64,000 bases of DNA from Micromonospora eburnea. Its GTDB lineage: Bacteria > Actinomycetota > Actinomycetes > Mycobacteriales > Micromonosporaceae. The stretch lies in NCBI RefSeq assembly GCF_900090225.1, contig NZ_FMHY01000002.1, forward strand, positions 6,758,001 through 6,822,000. Reading direction: 5' to 3'. The stretch's first letter is position 1, and each line of letters opens with the position of its first letter. This document shows, piece by piece, positions 44,255 through 54,925 of this stretch. Under the pieces are notes generated by a model that saw only the letters and a program-made list of their open reading frames with translations, made no database searches and was not told the DNA's origin. A program made the translations under genes and the position numbers.

Positions 44255-46828
44255 ATGTCGGCCTCGGGAAGTGAGGTGGACGCGATGGCGGGTCCGAAGG
44301 CGCGAGCCGGTCGGGCCGCTGCGCTGCACCGCAGGGCCGAGGCCACGGCGACCGCGGCGGCCGGCATCCTCGACGAGATCCGACCCGCCCCGGCCGACCA
44401 CCACCGGCAGTACGAGCTGGCGGAGCGGCTCCGGACGGCGGCGGCGCTCGCCGCGCCGGGCTGGGCCGGGGCCCCACTGGAGACGCTGCTCCCGACCACC
44501 CCACCCGGGGACGGCCCACCGCCGGTGGTCCGGGTCGGCACCGCCGCCCCGTTGGACGACGCCCGGTTTCCCGCGCTGGTGCCGCTGCTCGGCAGTGGGC
44601 ACCTGAGCGTCGGCACCGACGCCCGCGACCCGCGGGTGGCCGGGCTGCTCCGGGCCATCCTGCTCCGGCTGTTCGCCGCCACCCCGGCCGGTGCCCTGCT
44701 GGCTCGGGCGGTGGACGGTGCTGCCGGGGCCGGTGCCGGGCCGGTGGGCGGAGCCGGGAGCACGTTCGCCGGGTTCGCGGCGCTGGCCGACGCGGGACTG
44801 CTGCCGCCGCCCGCCACCGACGTGGCGGGGCTCCGGGCGGTCCTGACCGAGGCCGAGCAGTGGGTTGCCGCCGGCACGGCCCGGCAGCGCGGGCACGACC
44901 GTACGCTGCTGCTGGTGGTGGCCGCCCTGCCCGACGGCACCGCCCCGTCGGACCTCGCCCGGATCGGGGAACTGGCCGCCCAGGGCCACCGCGCGGGCCT
45001 GCACCTGGTGGTGGCCGGCTGGCCGCCCGGAACACCACTGTCCCAGGCCACTCCGCTGGCGGTACGCACGGCATACGCGCTGGTGGGCGATCCTCCCGGC
45101 ACGGGGTTGAGCAGTCCCGGGGCCGAGCCGCCCGGTGGTCTGAACTCGCCGGTCTTCCTAGAGGAGGACCCGCCGCAGGAGCTGGTCACCGAGGTCTGCC
45201 GCCGGCTGGCCCGGCAGATCGAGGACGGCTCCCGGCTCGCCCTGACCGACCTGCTGCCCGCCGGCGACCTGTGGGCGTCGGACTCCGTCGACGGGCTCGC
45301 CACGGTGGTCGGCGACGCCAGCGGCCGGCCGGTCAGCCTCGGTTTCACCGAGCTGACCCCGCACTGGCTGGTCAGCGGCCGCTCGCAGGCGGGGCGGTCG
45401 GCATTCCTCACCAACGTCCTGTTCGGCCTGGCCGCCCGGTACGGTCCCGACGAGCTGGCCTTCTATCTGGCGGACCTCGACGAGGGCGAGTCCTTCGTGG
45501 AGTTCCTGCAGACCGAGCGGGACCGGTCCTGGGTGCCGCAGGTGCGGGCCGCCGGGATGGCCGCCGACCGGGAGTACGTGGCGGACCTGCTCGGCGTGTT
45601 GGAGGCGGAACTGCGCCGCCGGGAGGACGCGGGCCGGCGGGCCGGCGGGCAGCGCTACGCGGAGCTGCGCCAGCACCAGCCGCTGCCCCGGATCGTCTGC
45701 GTGATCGACGGTTTCCCGCTGCTGCTGCTGCGGGACCGGGACCGGTTGGCCACGGACTTCCTCGCCCGGCTGGAGGCGCTGGCCCGCGCCGCGCGCGCGT
45801 ACGGGATCCATCTGGTCCTGGCCGGCGAGGGTGACCTCGGCGTCGGCGGCCCACGCGATCCGCTGCTCGGCCAGTTTCCGGTCCGGGTGGCGTTGCCCGG
45901 CGGCGCGGCGGTGCTGGAACCGACGAACGACGCGGCGGCCGGCCTGCCGGTGGGCAGCGCGGTGGTCAACACGGCCGGGGGGCTGGGCGGCCCGCGCGGC
46001 GCGACCCGGGGCCACGAGCGGATGATCCGGTTCCCGGACCCGCACGAGGACCAGGATCTCCTCGCCGAGCTGCGGCACCGGCTCTGGTCGGCCCGCTCGG
46101 AGGACACCACTCCGCCGGTGGTCTTCGCCGGGTACGCGCGCCCGCTGCTCGCCAACGACCCGCGCTACCGGGCCGCCCTGGCCGGTCGGGCGCACGCCCC
46201 GGCCGCGTTGCTCGGCCGGGCCGTGGACGTACGCCGGTCGACGGCCGCCGTTTCGCTCGGGCCGGCCGCCGGTCGGAATCTGGCGGTGCTGGGCCAGGAC
46301 GAGGAGGCCGAGCGGCTGCTGGTCACGGCTGTCCGGAGCGTGGCCGCACACCACGCCTCGGCGCGGTTCGTGCTGGCGCCGTTGGCGAACGGGTCGGCCG
46401 AGCCGGCCGCGGCCCTCGCCGCGGAGCTGGCGGAGCGACACGAGGTGACGACCATCGACGTGGCCGGGCTACGGGCCACGCTGGAGGCCGGCGAGCCGGG
46501 CTACCTGGTGGTGTTCGGGCTGGACGTGCCGGACGCGACCGAGCTGCCGCCCGACCGGCTGCGGGCGCTGCTGTTGGAGGGGCCGCCGGCCGGGCGGCAC
46601 CTGCTCGGCTGGTGGCGCTCGGTGGCCCCGCTGGCGGGGTTGCTCGGCCCGGAGGGCGAGCTGGACAAGCTGACCGCCGTGGTGGTGACGGACGTGCCGG
46701 GTAGCCGGCTCGAACAGCTCTTCGACCGGCCGGTGCTGTGGCGGCCCCGGCCGGGACGGGCGGTGCTCTGGGACGGTGCCGGGGAGCAGGGGACGGTCCT
46801 GGTCCCGTTCGGGGAGGAGCCGGCGTGA
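44255..46828 (+). CDS. EccC/FtsK-like protein with altered P-loop
   Basis: The 857-residue product has a soluble N-terminal half with weak ATPase-like features (RTLLLVVAALPDGTAPSDLARIG). An FtsK/EccC-like module starts near 370: WLVSGRSQAGRSAFLTNVLFGLA, where the Walker A lysine is Arg (GRSQAGRS), then DLDEGESFVEFLQTERDRSW and a Walker B-like IVCVIDGFPLL near 485. It aligns in layout with EccC at 59.1 kb but lacks the transmembrane N-terminus. ATG 44255 has poor ribosome-site spacing; ATG 44285 (GAGGTGG at 5 bases) is an alternative. The role is unknown; the altered P-loop suggests weak or no ATP hydrolysis. Confidence 0.75.
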   Translation: MSASGSEVDAMAGPKARAGRAAALHRRAEATATAAAGILDEIRPAPADHHRQYELAERLRTAAALAAPGWAGAPLETLLPTTPPGDGPPPVVRVGTAAPLDDARFPALVPLLGSGHLSVGTDARDPRVAGLLRAILLRLFAATPAGALLARAVDGAAGAGAGPVGGAGSTFAGFAALADAGLLPPPATDVAGLRAVLTEAEQWVAAGTARQRGHDRTLLLVVAALPDGTAPSDLARIGELAAQGHRAGLHLVVAGWPPGTPLSQATPLAVRTAYALVGDPPGTGLSSPGAEPPGGLNSPVFLEEDPPQELVTEVCRRLARQIEDGSRLALTDLLPAGDLWASDSVDGLATVVGDASGRPVSLGFTELTPHWLVSGRSQAGRSAFLTNVLFGLAARYGPDELAFYLADLDEGESFVEFLQTERDRSWVPQVRAAGMAADREYVADLLGVLEAELRRREDAGRRAGGQRYAELRQHQPLPRIVCVIDGFPLLLLRDRDRLATDFLARLEALARAARAYGIHLVLAGEGDLGVGGPRDPLLGQFPVRVALPGGAAVLEPTNDAAAGLPVGSAVVNTAGGLGGPRGATRGHERMIRFPDPHEDQDLLAELRHRLWSARSEDTTPPVVFAGYARPLLANDPRYRAALAGRAHAPAALLGRAVDVRRSTAAVSLGPAAGRNLAVLGQDEEAERLLVTAVRSVAAHHASARFVLAPLANGSAEPAAALAAELAERHEVTTIDVAGLRATLEAGEPGYLVVFGLDVPDATELPPDRLRALLLEGPPAGRHLLGWWRSVAPLAGLLGPEGELDKLTAVVVTDVPGSRLEQLFDRPVLWRPRPGRAVLWDGAGEQGTVLVPFGEEPA

Positions 46829-46899
46829 GCGAGCGAACCATTCGGCTCAGCAGCGTGGCGCCTCGCGCCGCCGTGGAGCGGAGCGAGGCGGCGGCGTGA
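46825..46899 (+). repeat. 24-codon coupled mini-ORF between the EccC-like gene and its partner
   Basis: GTG 46825-46827 overlaps the stop of the EccC-like gene (GTGA), and TGA 46897-46899 overlaps the GTG of the next gene (GTGA). The peptide is SERTIRLSSVAPRAAVERSEA followed by Ala-Ala after the initiator. It differs from the nadB-nadC/folP-folB unit but has the same gap-filling layout and an SERxxR-like beginning. It is probably another repeat family; a second copy is not in this window. Confidence 0.65.
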
Positions 46900-47591
46900 G
46901 CGAGACGGGTACGGCCGCGTCCCGGCCCGGCGGCCCGACGGTCGACATCGACCCGGTCGCGACGGGCTGGGCGGACTACGTCGCCGCCGCCCGGCAGCTC
47001 GACGGGGTACGCCGGGCCGCGGCGACCGCCGCCGGCGAGCAGGCCCGGTCGGTGGCGGCGGCCCGGGAGGAGCTGACCGCGGTACGGGAACGGCTGGCCG
47101 CGCAGCAGTCGCGGCTGCGGGACCGGGGCGTACCGGCGATCTCGCTGGTGCCGACGCCCCCGGAGGTCACCGAGGCGGCCCGGTCGATGATGGCCGGCCC
47201 GGCGGCGGTGCTGGCCTGCCTGCGGACCGCAGGTGGCTGGGCGGAGGCAGCCGACGACACGCTCGCCGCACGCGGTCTGCCCCGGCTGGCGCGGTGGCCG
47301 TCTCGCCCCCGCAACCTGCTGGTGTACGGGCCGCTGGCGCTGGTGGTCCCGCTGGTCCAGGTGGTGCTCTTCCTCGCCACCGGCACCAGCCCGGCGGCCA
47401 TCGCGGCGCTGGTGGTGGGGCTGCCGATGCCGGCCGTCGCGTTCATGCTGGGCTGGCTCGCGGTGGGGCGGCTGTTCCGGCCCCGCCCGCAGGACCGGGT
47501 GGACCGGACCCCTCGGTTCGGCGCGCTGGTGTGCCTGATCCCGGCGGTGCTGACCACCGCCGCCATCGTCCTGGCAATGTTAGCCGGCTAA
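46896..47591 (+). CDS. Coiled-coil membrane protein, partner of the EccC-like gene
   Basis: The 231-residue product has a helical N-terminal region (about 20-80, AAARQLDGVRRAAATAAGEQARSVAAAREEL) and about three transmembrane helices in the C-terminal half (LVYGPLALVVPLVQVVLFLA, AIAALVVGLPMPAVAFMLGWLA, ALVCLIPAVLTTAAIVLAMLA). It has no signal peptide. The GTG start overlaps the mini-ORF stop. Linkage to the EccC-like gene suggests a common membrane-associated complex. Not recognised as a known family. Confidence 0.7.
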   Translation: MSETGTAASRPGGPTVDIDPVATGWADYVAAARQLDGVRRAAATAAGEQARSVAAAREELTAVRERLAAQQSRLRDRGVPAISLVPTPPEVTEAARSMMAGPAAVLACLRTAGGWAEAADDTLAARGLPRLARWPSRPRNLLVYGPLALVVPLVQVVLFLATGTSPAAIAALVVGLPMPAVAFMLGWLAVGRLFRPRPQDRVDRTPRFGALVCLIPAVLTTAAIVLAMLAG

Positions 47592-47601
47592 CGCGCCGGC
47601 A

Positions 47602-47663
47602 GCGTGAGAGGGGAGCCCTTCTCTACCGGAGGCGTTAAGAAGGGGCCCCTCCTTGCGCCTCAG
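47602..47663. repeat. Stop-codon-abutting GC hairpin repeat, copy 2
   Basis: Related to 10176-10236 along its whole length; best conserved is CCGGAGGCGTTAAGA followed by GGGGCCC and CCTTGC-CCTCAG. Its final CCTCAG contains the folE stop codon on the minus strand, as copy 1 contains the coaX stop. It lies between convergent genes and can form two GC hairpins. Confidence 0.8.
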
Positions 47664-48223
47664 CGGGGAATGATGAGGGCCATTGCCTCGGCGCGGGACT
47701 TGGCGTCGTGTTGCAGGGTGCCCCGGACCGCCGAGGTGATCGTCTTGGCGCCGGCCTTCTGGATGCCGCGCATCGCCATGCACATGTGCTCGCATTCGAG
47801 CACCACCACGACGCCGCGCGGGGCCAGCTTGTTCATCAGCAGGTCGGCGATCTGCGCGGTGAGCCGCTCCTGCACCTGGGGGCGGCGGGCGAAGACCTCG
47901 ACCAGCCGGGCCAGCTTCGACAGCCCGGTGATCCGGCCGTCCGGGCCCGGGATGTATCCGATGTGCGCGCTGCCCCGGAACGGGAGCAGGTGATGCTCGC
48001 AGAGACTCATCACGTCGATGTCCCGGACGAGCACCAACTCCTCGTGGTTGGCCTCGAAGGTGGTGGTGAGCACCTGCGCCGGGTCGACCCGCAGGCCGGC
48101 GAAGAGTTCGGCGTACGCGCGGGCGACGCGGGCCGGCGTCTGCTGGAGGCCGTCACGGTCCGGGTCCTCGCCAACGGCGATGAGGATCTCCCGGACGGCC
48201 TTCTCGATCCGGGCCAGGTCCAT
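47660..48223 (-). CDS. folE: GTP cyclohydrolase I
   Basis: FolE converts GTP to dihydroneopterin triphosphate, first step of folate synthesis. The product (187 residues from ATG 48223) has EDPDRDGLQQTPARVARAY, the zinc ligands in SLCEHHLLPF and ECEHMCMAMRG, HIGYIPG and GLSKLARLVEVFARRPQVQE. The frame continues upstream without a stop and without ATG/GTG/TTG (TGRPVEET, ALDYVAARLISGKL) to a CTG that overlaps the ftsH stop as CTGA. A CTG start would give 233 residues. The ATG has GAGGAG 3 bases upstream. Confidence 0.93.
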   Translation of the reverse strand: MDLARIEKAVREILIAVGEDPDRDGLQQTPARVARAYAELFAGLRVDPAQVLTTTFEANHEELVLVRDIDVMSLCEHHLLPFRGSAHIGYIPGPDGRITGLSKLARLVEVFARRPQVQERLTAQIADLLMNKLAPRGVVVVLECEHMCMAMRGIQKAGAKTITSAVRGTLQHDAKSRAEAMALIIPR

Positions 48224-48357
48224 GGTCTCCTCGACCGGCCGGCCGGTGAGCTTGCCGCTGATCAGGCGTGCGGCGACGTAGTCGAGGGCCTCGTCACCGT
48301 CGGGCTCGGTCGACGAGGCGGCCAGCCCCTTGTCAGGGCTGGCCGCGGCGTCCGTGT

Positions 48358-50364
<2,007 letters not shown>

Positions 50365-50748
50365 ACTGTCGTCGGGCATCGAGACGCCCGCATCCTCCTG
50401 ATCGACGTCCTGACCGTCTAAATGGTGTCGCCGCCTCGAGCGGCGCCGCAGCCGCCGTGCGGGCCGGCCCCGACCCCGAGGCGCGTCAAGTGTCGCGCCG
50501 CGGTCATTCGACGGTACACCGTTCGAGCCAGATGTGAGCTTGCGAGCCCGGCACTTACGCGTACGGCGAACCCGGGTTTGAGCCGGCGTGGCGGGGAGCT
50601 CCTCATCCGGCCACCCGAACGCCCGGTCACGCGGTACGAGGGGCCGGGCGCGAAGAATGCCTCCACGTCACCGGCCTCTACCGTAGACCGAAAGGCTGAG
50701 AGCCCGCTGTACGTCCGCTTGACGGGCCGGGAGGGGCCCGGCCGGGGC
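50365..50748. other. ftsH upstream region, no gene seen
   Basis: A 384-base gap between ftsH and hpt. A small hairpin CGGGCC-GGGAGG-GGCCCG at 50723-50740 just after hpt could be a weak terminator. The remainder should contain the ftsH promoter; no convincing hexamers were found. Confidence 0.4.
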
Positions 50749-51324
50749 TCAGGCCCGGGCGTACACCTCGGGCTTGAGCACGCCGACGTAGGGCAGCTCC
50801 CGGTACCGCTCGCCGAAGTCGAGGCCGTAGCCGACGACGAACTCGGTCGGGATGTCGAAGCCGACGTACTTGACCGGGACGGACACCTTGACCGCGTCCG
50901 GCTTGCGGAACAGGGCGACCACCTCGACGCTGGCCGCGGAGCGGGACTCCAGGTAGCGCAGCAGCCAGGAGAGGGTCAGCCCGGAGTCGACGATGTCCTC
51001 GACCACCACCACGTGCCGGCCGGCGATGTCCCGATCCAGGTCCTTGAGGATCCGGACCACGCCGGAGGAGGTGGTGCCCTGGCCGTACGAGGAGACGGCC
51101 ATGAACTCCAGCTCGGCGGGCGGACCCTGGCGGCCCAGCGCGCGGGCGAAGTCGGCCATGAACATGACCGCGCCCTTGAGCACGCAGACGAGCAGCAGAC
51201 CGTCCTCGACGTGCGCGTAGTCCGCCGAAACCTGCTTGGCCAGTTCCGCGGTCTTCTCGCGGATCTGCGCCTCGGAAATGATCACGTGGTCGATGTCGGC
51301 GTCGTACCAGGAGCCGTCAGCCAT
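50749..51324 (-). CDS. hpt: Hypoxanthine phosphoribosyltransferase
   Basis: Hpt salvages hypoxanthine and guanine using PRPP. The 191-residue product has the PRPP-binding motif VVVVEDIVDSGLTLSWL near 102, the flexible loop segment SYGQGTTSSG and VVGYGLDFGERYRELPYVGVL at the end. ATG 51324 chosen; the frame extends further up but only as spurious sequence. In most actinobacteria tilS precedes it directly; here 1.4 kb with a GlxA-type regulator and a small gene lie between. Confidence 0.95.
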   Translation of the reverse strand: MADGSWYDADIDHVIISEAQIREKTAELAKQVSADYAHVEDGLLLVCVLKGAVMFMADFARALGRQGPPAELEFMAVSSYGQGTTSSGVVRILKDLDRDIAGRHVVVVEDIVDSGLTLSWLLRYLESRSAASVEVVALFRKPDAVKVSVPVKYVGFDIPTEFVVGYGLDFGERYRELPYVGVLKPEVYARA

Positions 51325-51422
51325 GCTTCTAGCCTGCCGTACGCCGGATGCGCTCCGTCGGCGGGGCCGCCGCTTTGGACCCGGCCCCGCCGGGATATTC
51401 GTCGCAGAAGGTGCAAGTCGTC

Positions 51423-51560
51423 TCAGCAGGTACGGGAGGACCAGCGGCGACCGTCGTCGCTCGGCCGCCAGTCGGCCGAGTCCCGGGTGTCCGCGGTCAA
51501 CCCGAGGGCGCTCGCGACACCGAGGAGGAGCAGGAAGAACAGGAGGAGCAGAGCAGACAT
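51423..51560 (-). CDS. Small single-pass membrane protein
   Basis: The 45-codon frame encodes MSALLLLFFLLLLGVASALG then a charged tail (ADTRDSADWRPSDDGRRWSSRTC). A hydrophobic helix followed by a soluble tail is a sensible small membrane protein, and the frame ends 98 bases before hpt on the same strand. The ribosome site is weak, so it is not certain to be expressed. Confidence 0.5.
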   Translation of the reverse strand: MSALLLLFFLLLLGVASALGLTADTRDSADWRPSDDGRRWSSRTC

Positions 51561-51710
51561 GGCGGCGCTCGCTTTCGCGTGGTTGATGTCGGTTTCGCCG
51601 CCGGTGCGCACCGGACACAGCCCAGTCTGCGCCCCGCCGCCCCGCCCGGACAGTGGCAGGAATGCCAGCGTCCCTCGATTTCCTGCCATCCGCAGGGTTA
51701 CCCTCGTCAC

Positions 51711-52670
51711 ATGTTTCGCTCGGTGGTGGTCCTCGCGCTCGACAACGTCGCCGCGTTCGAGCTCGGCGTCCTCGCCGAGGTCTTCGGCACCGACCGGACG
51801 GCCGACGGCTTCCCCGGCTACCGCTTCGACGTCTGCACCGCCGACGGCCAGCCGGTCCGCAGCCGGTCCGGCTTCCTGCTCACCCCGCACGCCGACCTGA
51901 CCCCGGTCGAGGATGCCGACCTGGTGGCGGTGCCGGCACACACCGAGGGGGCCGGCGTCCCGGCACCGGTCCTGGCGGCGCTGCGCCGGGCCGCCGACCG
52001 GGGCGCCTGGGTGTTCAGCGTCTGCTCCGGCGCCTTCGTGCTGGGCGAGGCGGGGCTGCTCGACGGGCGGGACTGCACCACCCACTGGCGGCACGTCGAC
52101 GAGCTGCAACGGCGGTTCCCGGCGGCCCGGGTCCGGTGCAACTCGCTGTACGTGCAGGACGGGCGGCTGCTGACCAGTGCCGGCACCGCCGCCGGGATCG
52201 ACGCATGCCTGCACCTGGTCCGCCAGGAACACGGATCGGCGACCGCCACCCGGCTGGCCCGGCGGATGGTCGTCCCGCCGCACCGCGACGGCGGCCAGTC
52301 CCAGTACGTCGAGGCGCCGATCCCGAAGGCGCCGGAGGCGCCCACCCTGGAGCCGGTGCTGGAGTGGCTGATGGGCCACCTCGACCGGGCGGTGACCGTG
52401 GACGAGCTGGCCGCCCGGGCCGGGATGGCGCCGCGTACCTTCGCCCGCCGGTTCCGCGCCGAGACCGGCACCACCCCGCACGACTGGCTGACCAACCAGC
52501 GGGTGCTGCTGGCCCGGCGGCTGCTGGAGGAGACCCGGCTGAGCGTGGAGAGCGTCGCCGGCCAGGCCGGCTTCGGCGACGCCGCCGCCCTGCGACACCA
52601 CTTCACCCGCCGGGTCGGCACCACCCCGCACGCCTACCGGACCACCTTCCGGGAACGGGTCGAGGCCTGA
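51711..52670 (+). CDS. GlxA-family transcriptional regulator (DJ-1/PfpI + AraC)
   Basis: The 319-residue product has a DJ-1/PfpI-like N-terminal domain (SVVVLALDNVAAFELGVLAEVFG, then the nucleophile-elbow-like FSVCSGAFVLGEAGLLDGR near 105) and a C-terminal AraC helix-turn-helix pair (TVDELAARAGMAPRTFARRFRAETGTTPHDWL, LSVESVAGQAGFGDAAALRHHF). GlxA-type proteins are activators of amine or amino-acid genes. The Cys in CSG is present. ATG start. It lies between hpt and tilS on the opposite strand. No regulated gene is obvious nearby. Confidence 0.9.
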   Translation: MFRSVVVLALDNVAAFELGVLAEVFGTDRTADGFPGYRFDVCTADGQPVRSRSGFLLTPHADLTPVEDADLVAVPAHTEGAGVPAPVLAALRRAADRGAWVFSVCSGAFVLGEAGLLDGRDCTTHWRHVDELQRRFPAARVRCNSLYVQDGRLLTSAGTAAGIDACLHLVRQEHGSATATRLARRMVVPPHRDGGQSQYVEAPIPKAPEAPTLEPVLEWLMGHLDRAVTVDELAARAGMAPRTFARRFRAETGTTPHDWLTNQRVLLARRLLEETRLSVESVAGQAGFGDAAALRHHFTRRVGTTPHAYRTTFRERVEA

Positions 52671-52745
52671 TCACCAGCCCAGCATCGCTCGCACACACCG
52701 AGTCGATCAAGGTCAGGCTCGGGGATGGGTGGAGGACCGGTCGGG

Positions 52746-53744
52746 TCAGGACCCGGCCACGTCCGAGGAGATCAGCCGGCCGGCACGGCGGAGCACCGGC
52801 AGCCCGCCGGGTAGGTGCACGGCACCCTGCCCGTGCCAGTCGGTGACCAGGGCGTCCAGCGCGGCGACGTGCCGGTGCGAGAGGGCGGCCGGCGACGCGC
52901 CCAGCTCCCGGGCCCAGGCGTGCAGCACCCGGGTGCGTACCGCCGCGGGCAACCCGGCCAGCGCCTCGACCGCGAGCCCACCCTCGGCGGCCCGCACGTC
53001 GGCGAGCGCGGCGGCGGACAGGGCGTCGAGGGCCGCGGTGTCGGCCGCGACCTGGCGGGCGGTCCGGGCGAGGTTGTCCACCACCCCGGGACCGAGCGCC
53101 TTGACCAGGGCCGGCAGCGCGTCGGCGCGGACCCGGGAGCGGGCGTACGCCGGATCGGCGTTGTGCGGATCGTCCCAGGGAGTCAGGCCGAGCGTGGCGC
53201 ACGCCTTGCGGGTGTCCTCGCGGGCGACGTCGAGCAGCGGTCGCAGCAGGGGCACCCCGGCCAGCTCGCGACGCTCCGGCATGCCGGCCAGGCCACGCGG
53301 GCCGGCGCCCCGGGCGAGCGCGAGCAGCACCGTCTCGGCCTGGTCGTCGCGGGTGTGACCGAGCAGCACCGCGCTGGCATCGTGCCGCCGGGCGGCATCG
53401 ACCAGCGCCTCGTAGCGAGCGTCCCGGGCCGCCGCCTCCGGGCCCCCGGGCCGCCCAGCGACCCGTACGGACACCGCCTCGACCGGCTCCAGGCCCTGCT
53501 CACGCGCCCAGCCGGCGACCACCTCGGCGCGCTCGGCCGAGCCGGGTTGCAGGCCGTGGTCGACGGTCACCAGGCCGGCGCGTCGGCCGAGGCGGGGCGC
53601 CACGAAGGCGGTCGCGGCGGCCAGCGCCAACGAGTCGGCACCGCCGGAGCAGGCCACCAGCACCGGCCCCGGCCCGGGCAGCCCGGTCAACGCCCGGCGT
53701 ACGGCGACCCGGACGGCGGCGACGGGCGGGGCGAGCGCGGCCAT
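52746..53744 (-). CDS. tilS: tRNA(Ile)-lysidine synthase
   Basis: TilS modifies the CAU anticodon of tRNA(Ile2) with lysine so that it reads AUA. The 332-residue product has the PP-loop motif ACSGGADSLALAAA near 32, HGLQPGSAERAE, ARDARYEALVDAARRHDASAVLLGHTRDDQAETVLLALARG, and a helical C-terminus. The length is that of the short actinobacterial TilS. ATG 53744. It starts 30 bases after the zinc-protease-like gene. Confidence 0.95.
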   Translation of the reverse strand: MAALAPPVAAVRVAVRRALTGLPGPGPVLVACSGGADSLALAAATAFVAPRLGRRAGLVTVDHGLQPGSAERAEVVAGWAREQGLEPVEAVSVRVAGRPGGPEAAARDARYEALVDAARRHDASAVLLGHTRDDQAETVLLALARGAGPRGLAGMPERRELAGVPLLRPLLDVAREDTRKACATLGLTPWDDPHNADPAYARSRVRADALPALVKALGPGVVDNLARTARQVAADTAALDALSAAALADVRAAEGGLAVEALAGLPAAVRTRVLHAWARELGASPAALSHRHVAALDALVTDWHGQGAVHLPGGLPVLRRAGRLISSDVAGS

Positions 53745-53774
53745 GCTGCCAGTCTCCGTTCCCGCGGGGCGGGC

Positions 53775-54845
53775 TCAGCCGGCGGCCGGGGTGGCCCGGG
53801 CCGGACCGCCGTGCACCCGGGCCACCCACGCGTCCGGGTCACCCAGTTCGTCGAGCCGCGGCAGGGTCAACGGCGAAGCGAAGATCTTGTTGAAACCCGC
53901 CATGCCGACGCGGTCGACCACGCCGTGCACGAACTTGCGGCCCTCGGCGTACTGGCGCATCTTGACCTCGATGCCGAGCAGCCGGCGGATCGCCTTCTCC
54001 AGCGGGTTGCCGGCCTCCCGGCGGCGGTTGAACGCCGCCCGGATCGACTCGACGCTGGGAATCACCTGCGGGCCGACGCCGTCCATCACGAACTCGGCAT
54101 GTCCTTCCAGCAGGGTCATCAGCGCGGTGAGCCGGTCGAGCACGGCCCGCTGCGCCGGGGTCTGCACGAGGTCCAGCACACTGGCCCGGCTGTCCGGGTC
54201 CTTCACCGCGTCGGAGAGGGTGGCGACCCCGCGCCGCAGCCGCTCCAGCAGGTGCTCGCCGCCCTGCGCGGCGTCCACGAACGCCTGCACCTCGCTCAGG
54301 AAGTACGCGCGCATCCACGGCACGGCGGTGAACTGGGTCCGGTGGGTCACCTCGTGCAGGCAAACCCAGAGCCGGAAGTCCCGGGGGTCGGCCTGCAGCT
54401 TCCGCTCCACCTCGACGATGTTCGGCGCGACCAGCAGCAGCTGGCCGGGGTCGCCGGCGAAGACCTCGTACTGGCCGAGCACCCGGCCGGAGAGGTACGC
54501 CAGCACCGTGCCGGCCTGCACCCCGGTGAGCCGGGAGCCGATCGCCTCGGTCAGCGGCCCGGGAGCCTTGTCCCCGGAGATGCGGTTCACCAGCGGGGTG
54601 ATCACCTCACGCAGCCCGGCGATGTTGGCCGCCGCCCAGTCCCGGCGGTCCACCACGCGTACCGGCGGGTGGGTGACCTGGGCGCGCAGGCCGGTGTAGT
54701 CGGCGACGTGCCCGGCGGCCTCCTCGGTCAGCCGGCGCAGCTCGCCGACCACGTCGGTGGCCTCCGCGTACGACACCCGGGGGCCCGACTTGCCCAGCGC
54801 CCCCGCGGTCGCGGCGGCCAGATCCCAGTCCACGAACTGCGCCAT
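53775..54845 (-). CDS. Zincin-like metallohydrolase of the F420-biosynthesis-associated (DUF2342) type
   Basis: The 356-residue protein contains LWVCLHEVTHRTQFTAVPWMRAYF near residue 160 with the HExxH zinc motif HEVTH, and a downstream LTALMTLLEGHAEFVMDGVG near 245, where EGH would give a third ligand. This is the DUF2342 zincin-like family, widespread in actinobacteria next to dacB and tilS. The family is often called coenzyme-F420-biosynthesis-associated, but no catalytic role is established. ATG 54845 is preferred; it fits MAQFVDWDLA. Confidence 0.85.
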   Translation of the reverse strand: MAQFVDWDLAAATAGALGKSGPRVSYAEATDVVGELRRLTEEAAGHVADYTGLRAQVTHPPVRVVDRRDWAAANIAGLREVITPLVNRISGDKAPGPLTEAIGSRLTGVQAGTVLAYLSGRVLGQYEVFAGDPGQLLLVAPNIVEVERKLQADPRDFRLWVCLHEVTHRTQFTAVPWMRAYFLSEVQAFVDAAQGGEHLLERLRRGVATLSDAVKDPDSRASVLDLVQTPAQRAVLDRLTALMTLLEGHAEFVMDGVGPQVIPSVESIRAAFNRRREAGNPLEKAIRRLLGIEVKMRQYAEGRKFVHGVVDRVGMAGFNKIFASPLTLPRLDELGDPDAWVARVHGGPARATPAAG

Positions 54846-54925
54846 GTACCAACCGTACCCGCGCCGCGACACCCCCACCCCGGCTCGCGGCGGGCGGTCG
54901 ACGCCGGAGCCGGGGCCGCAGCGGG

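Noticed and set aside
31138..47591. Complete integrative conjugative element
   Set aside because: No integrase, relaxase, replication gene, tRNA or att repeats were seen at the borders.
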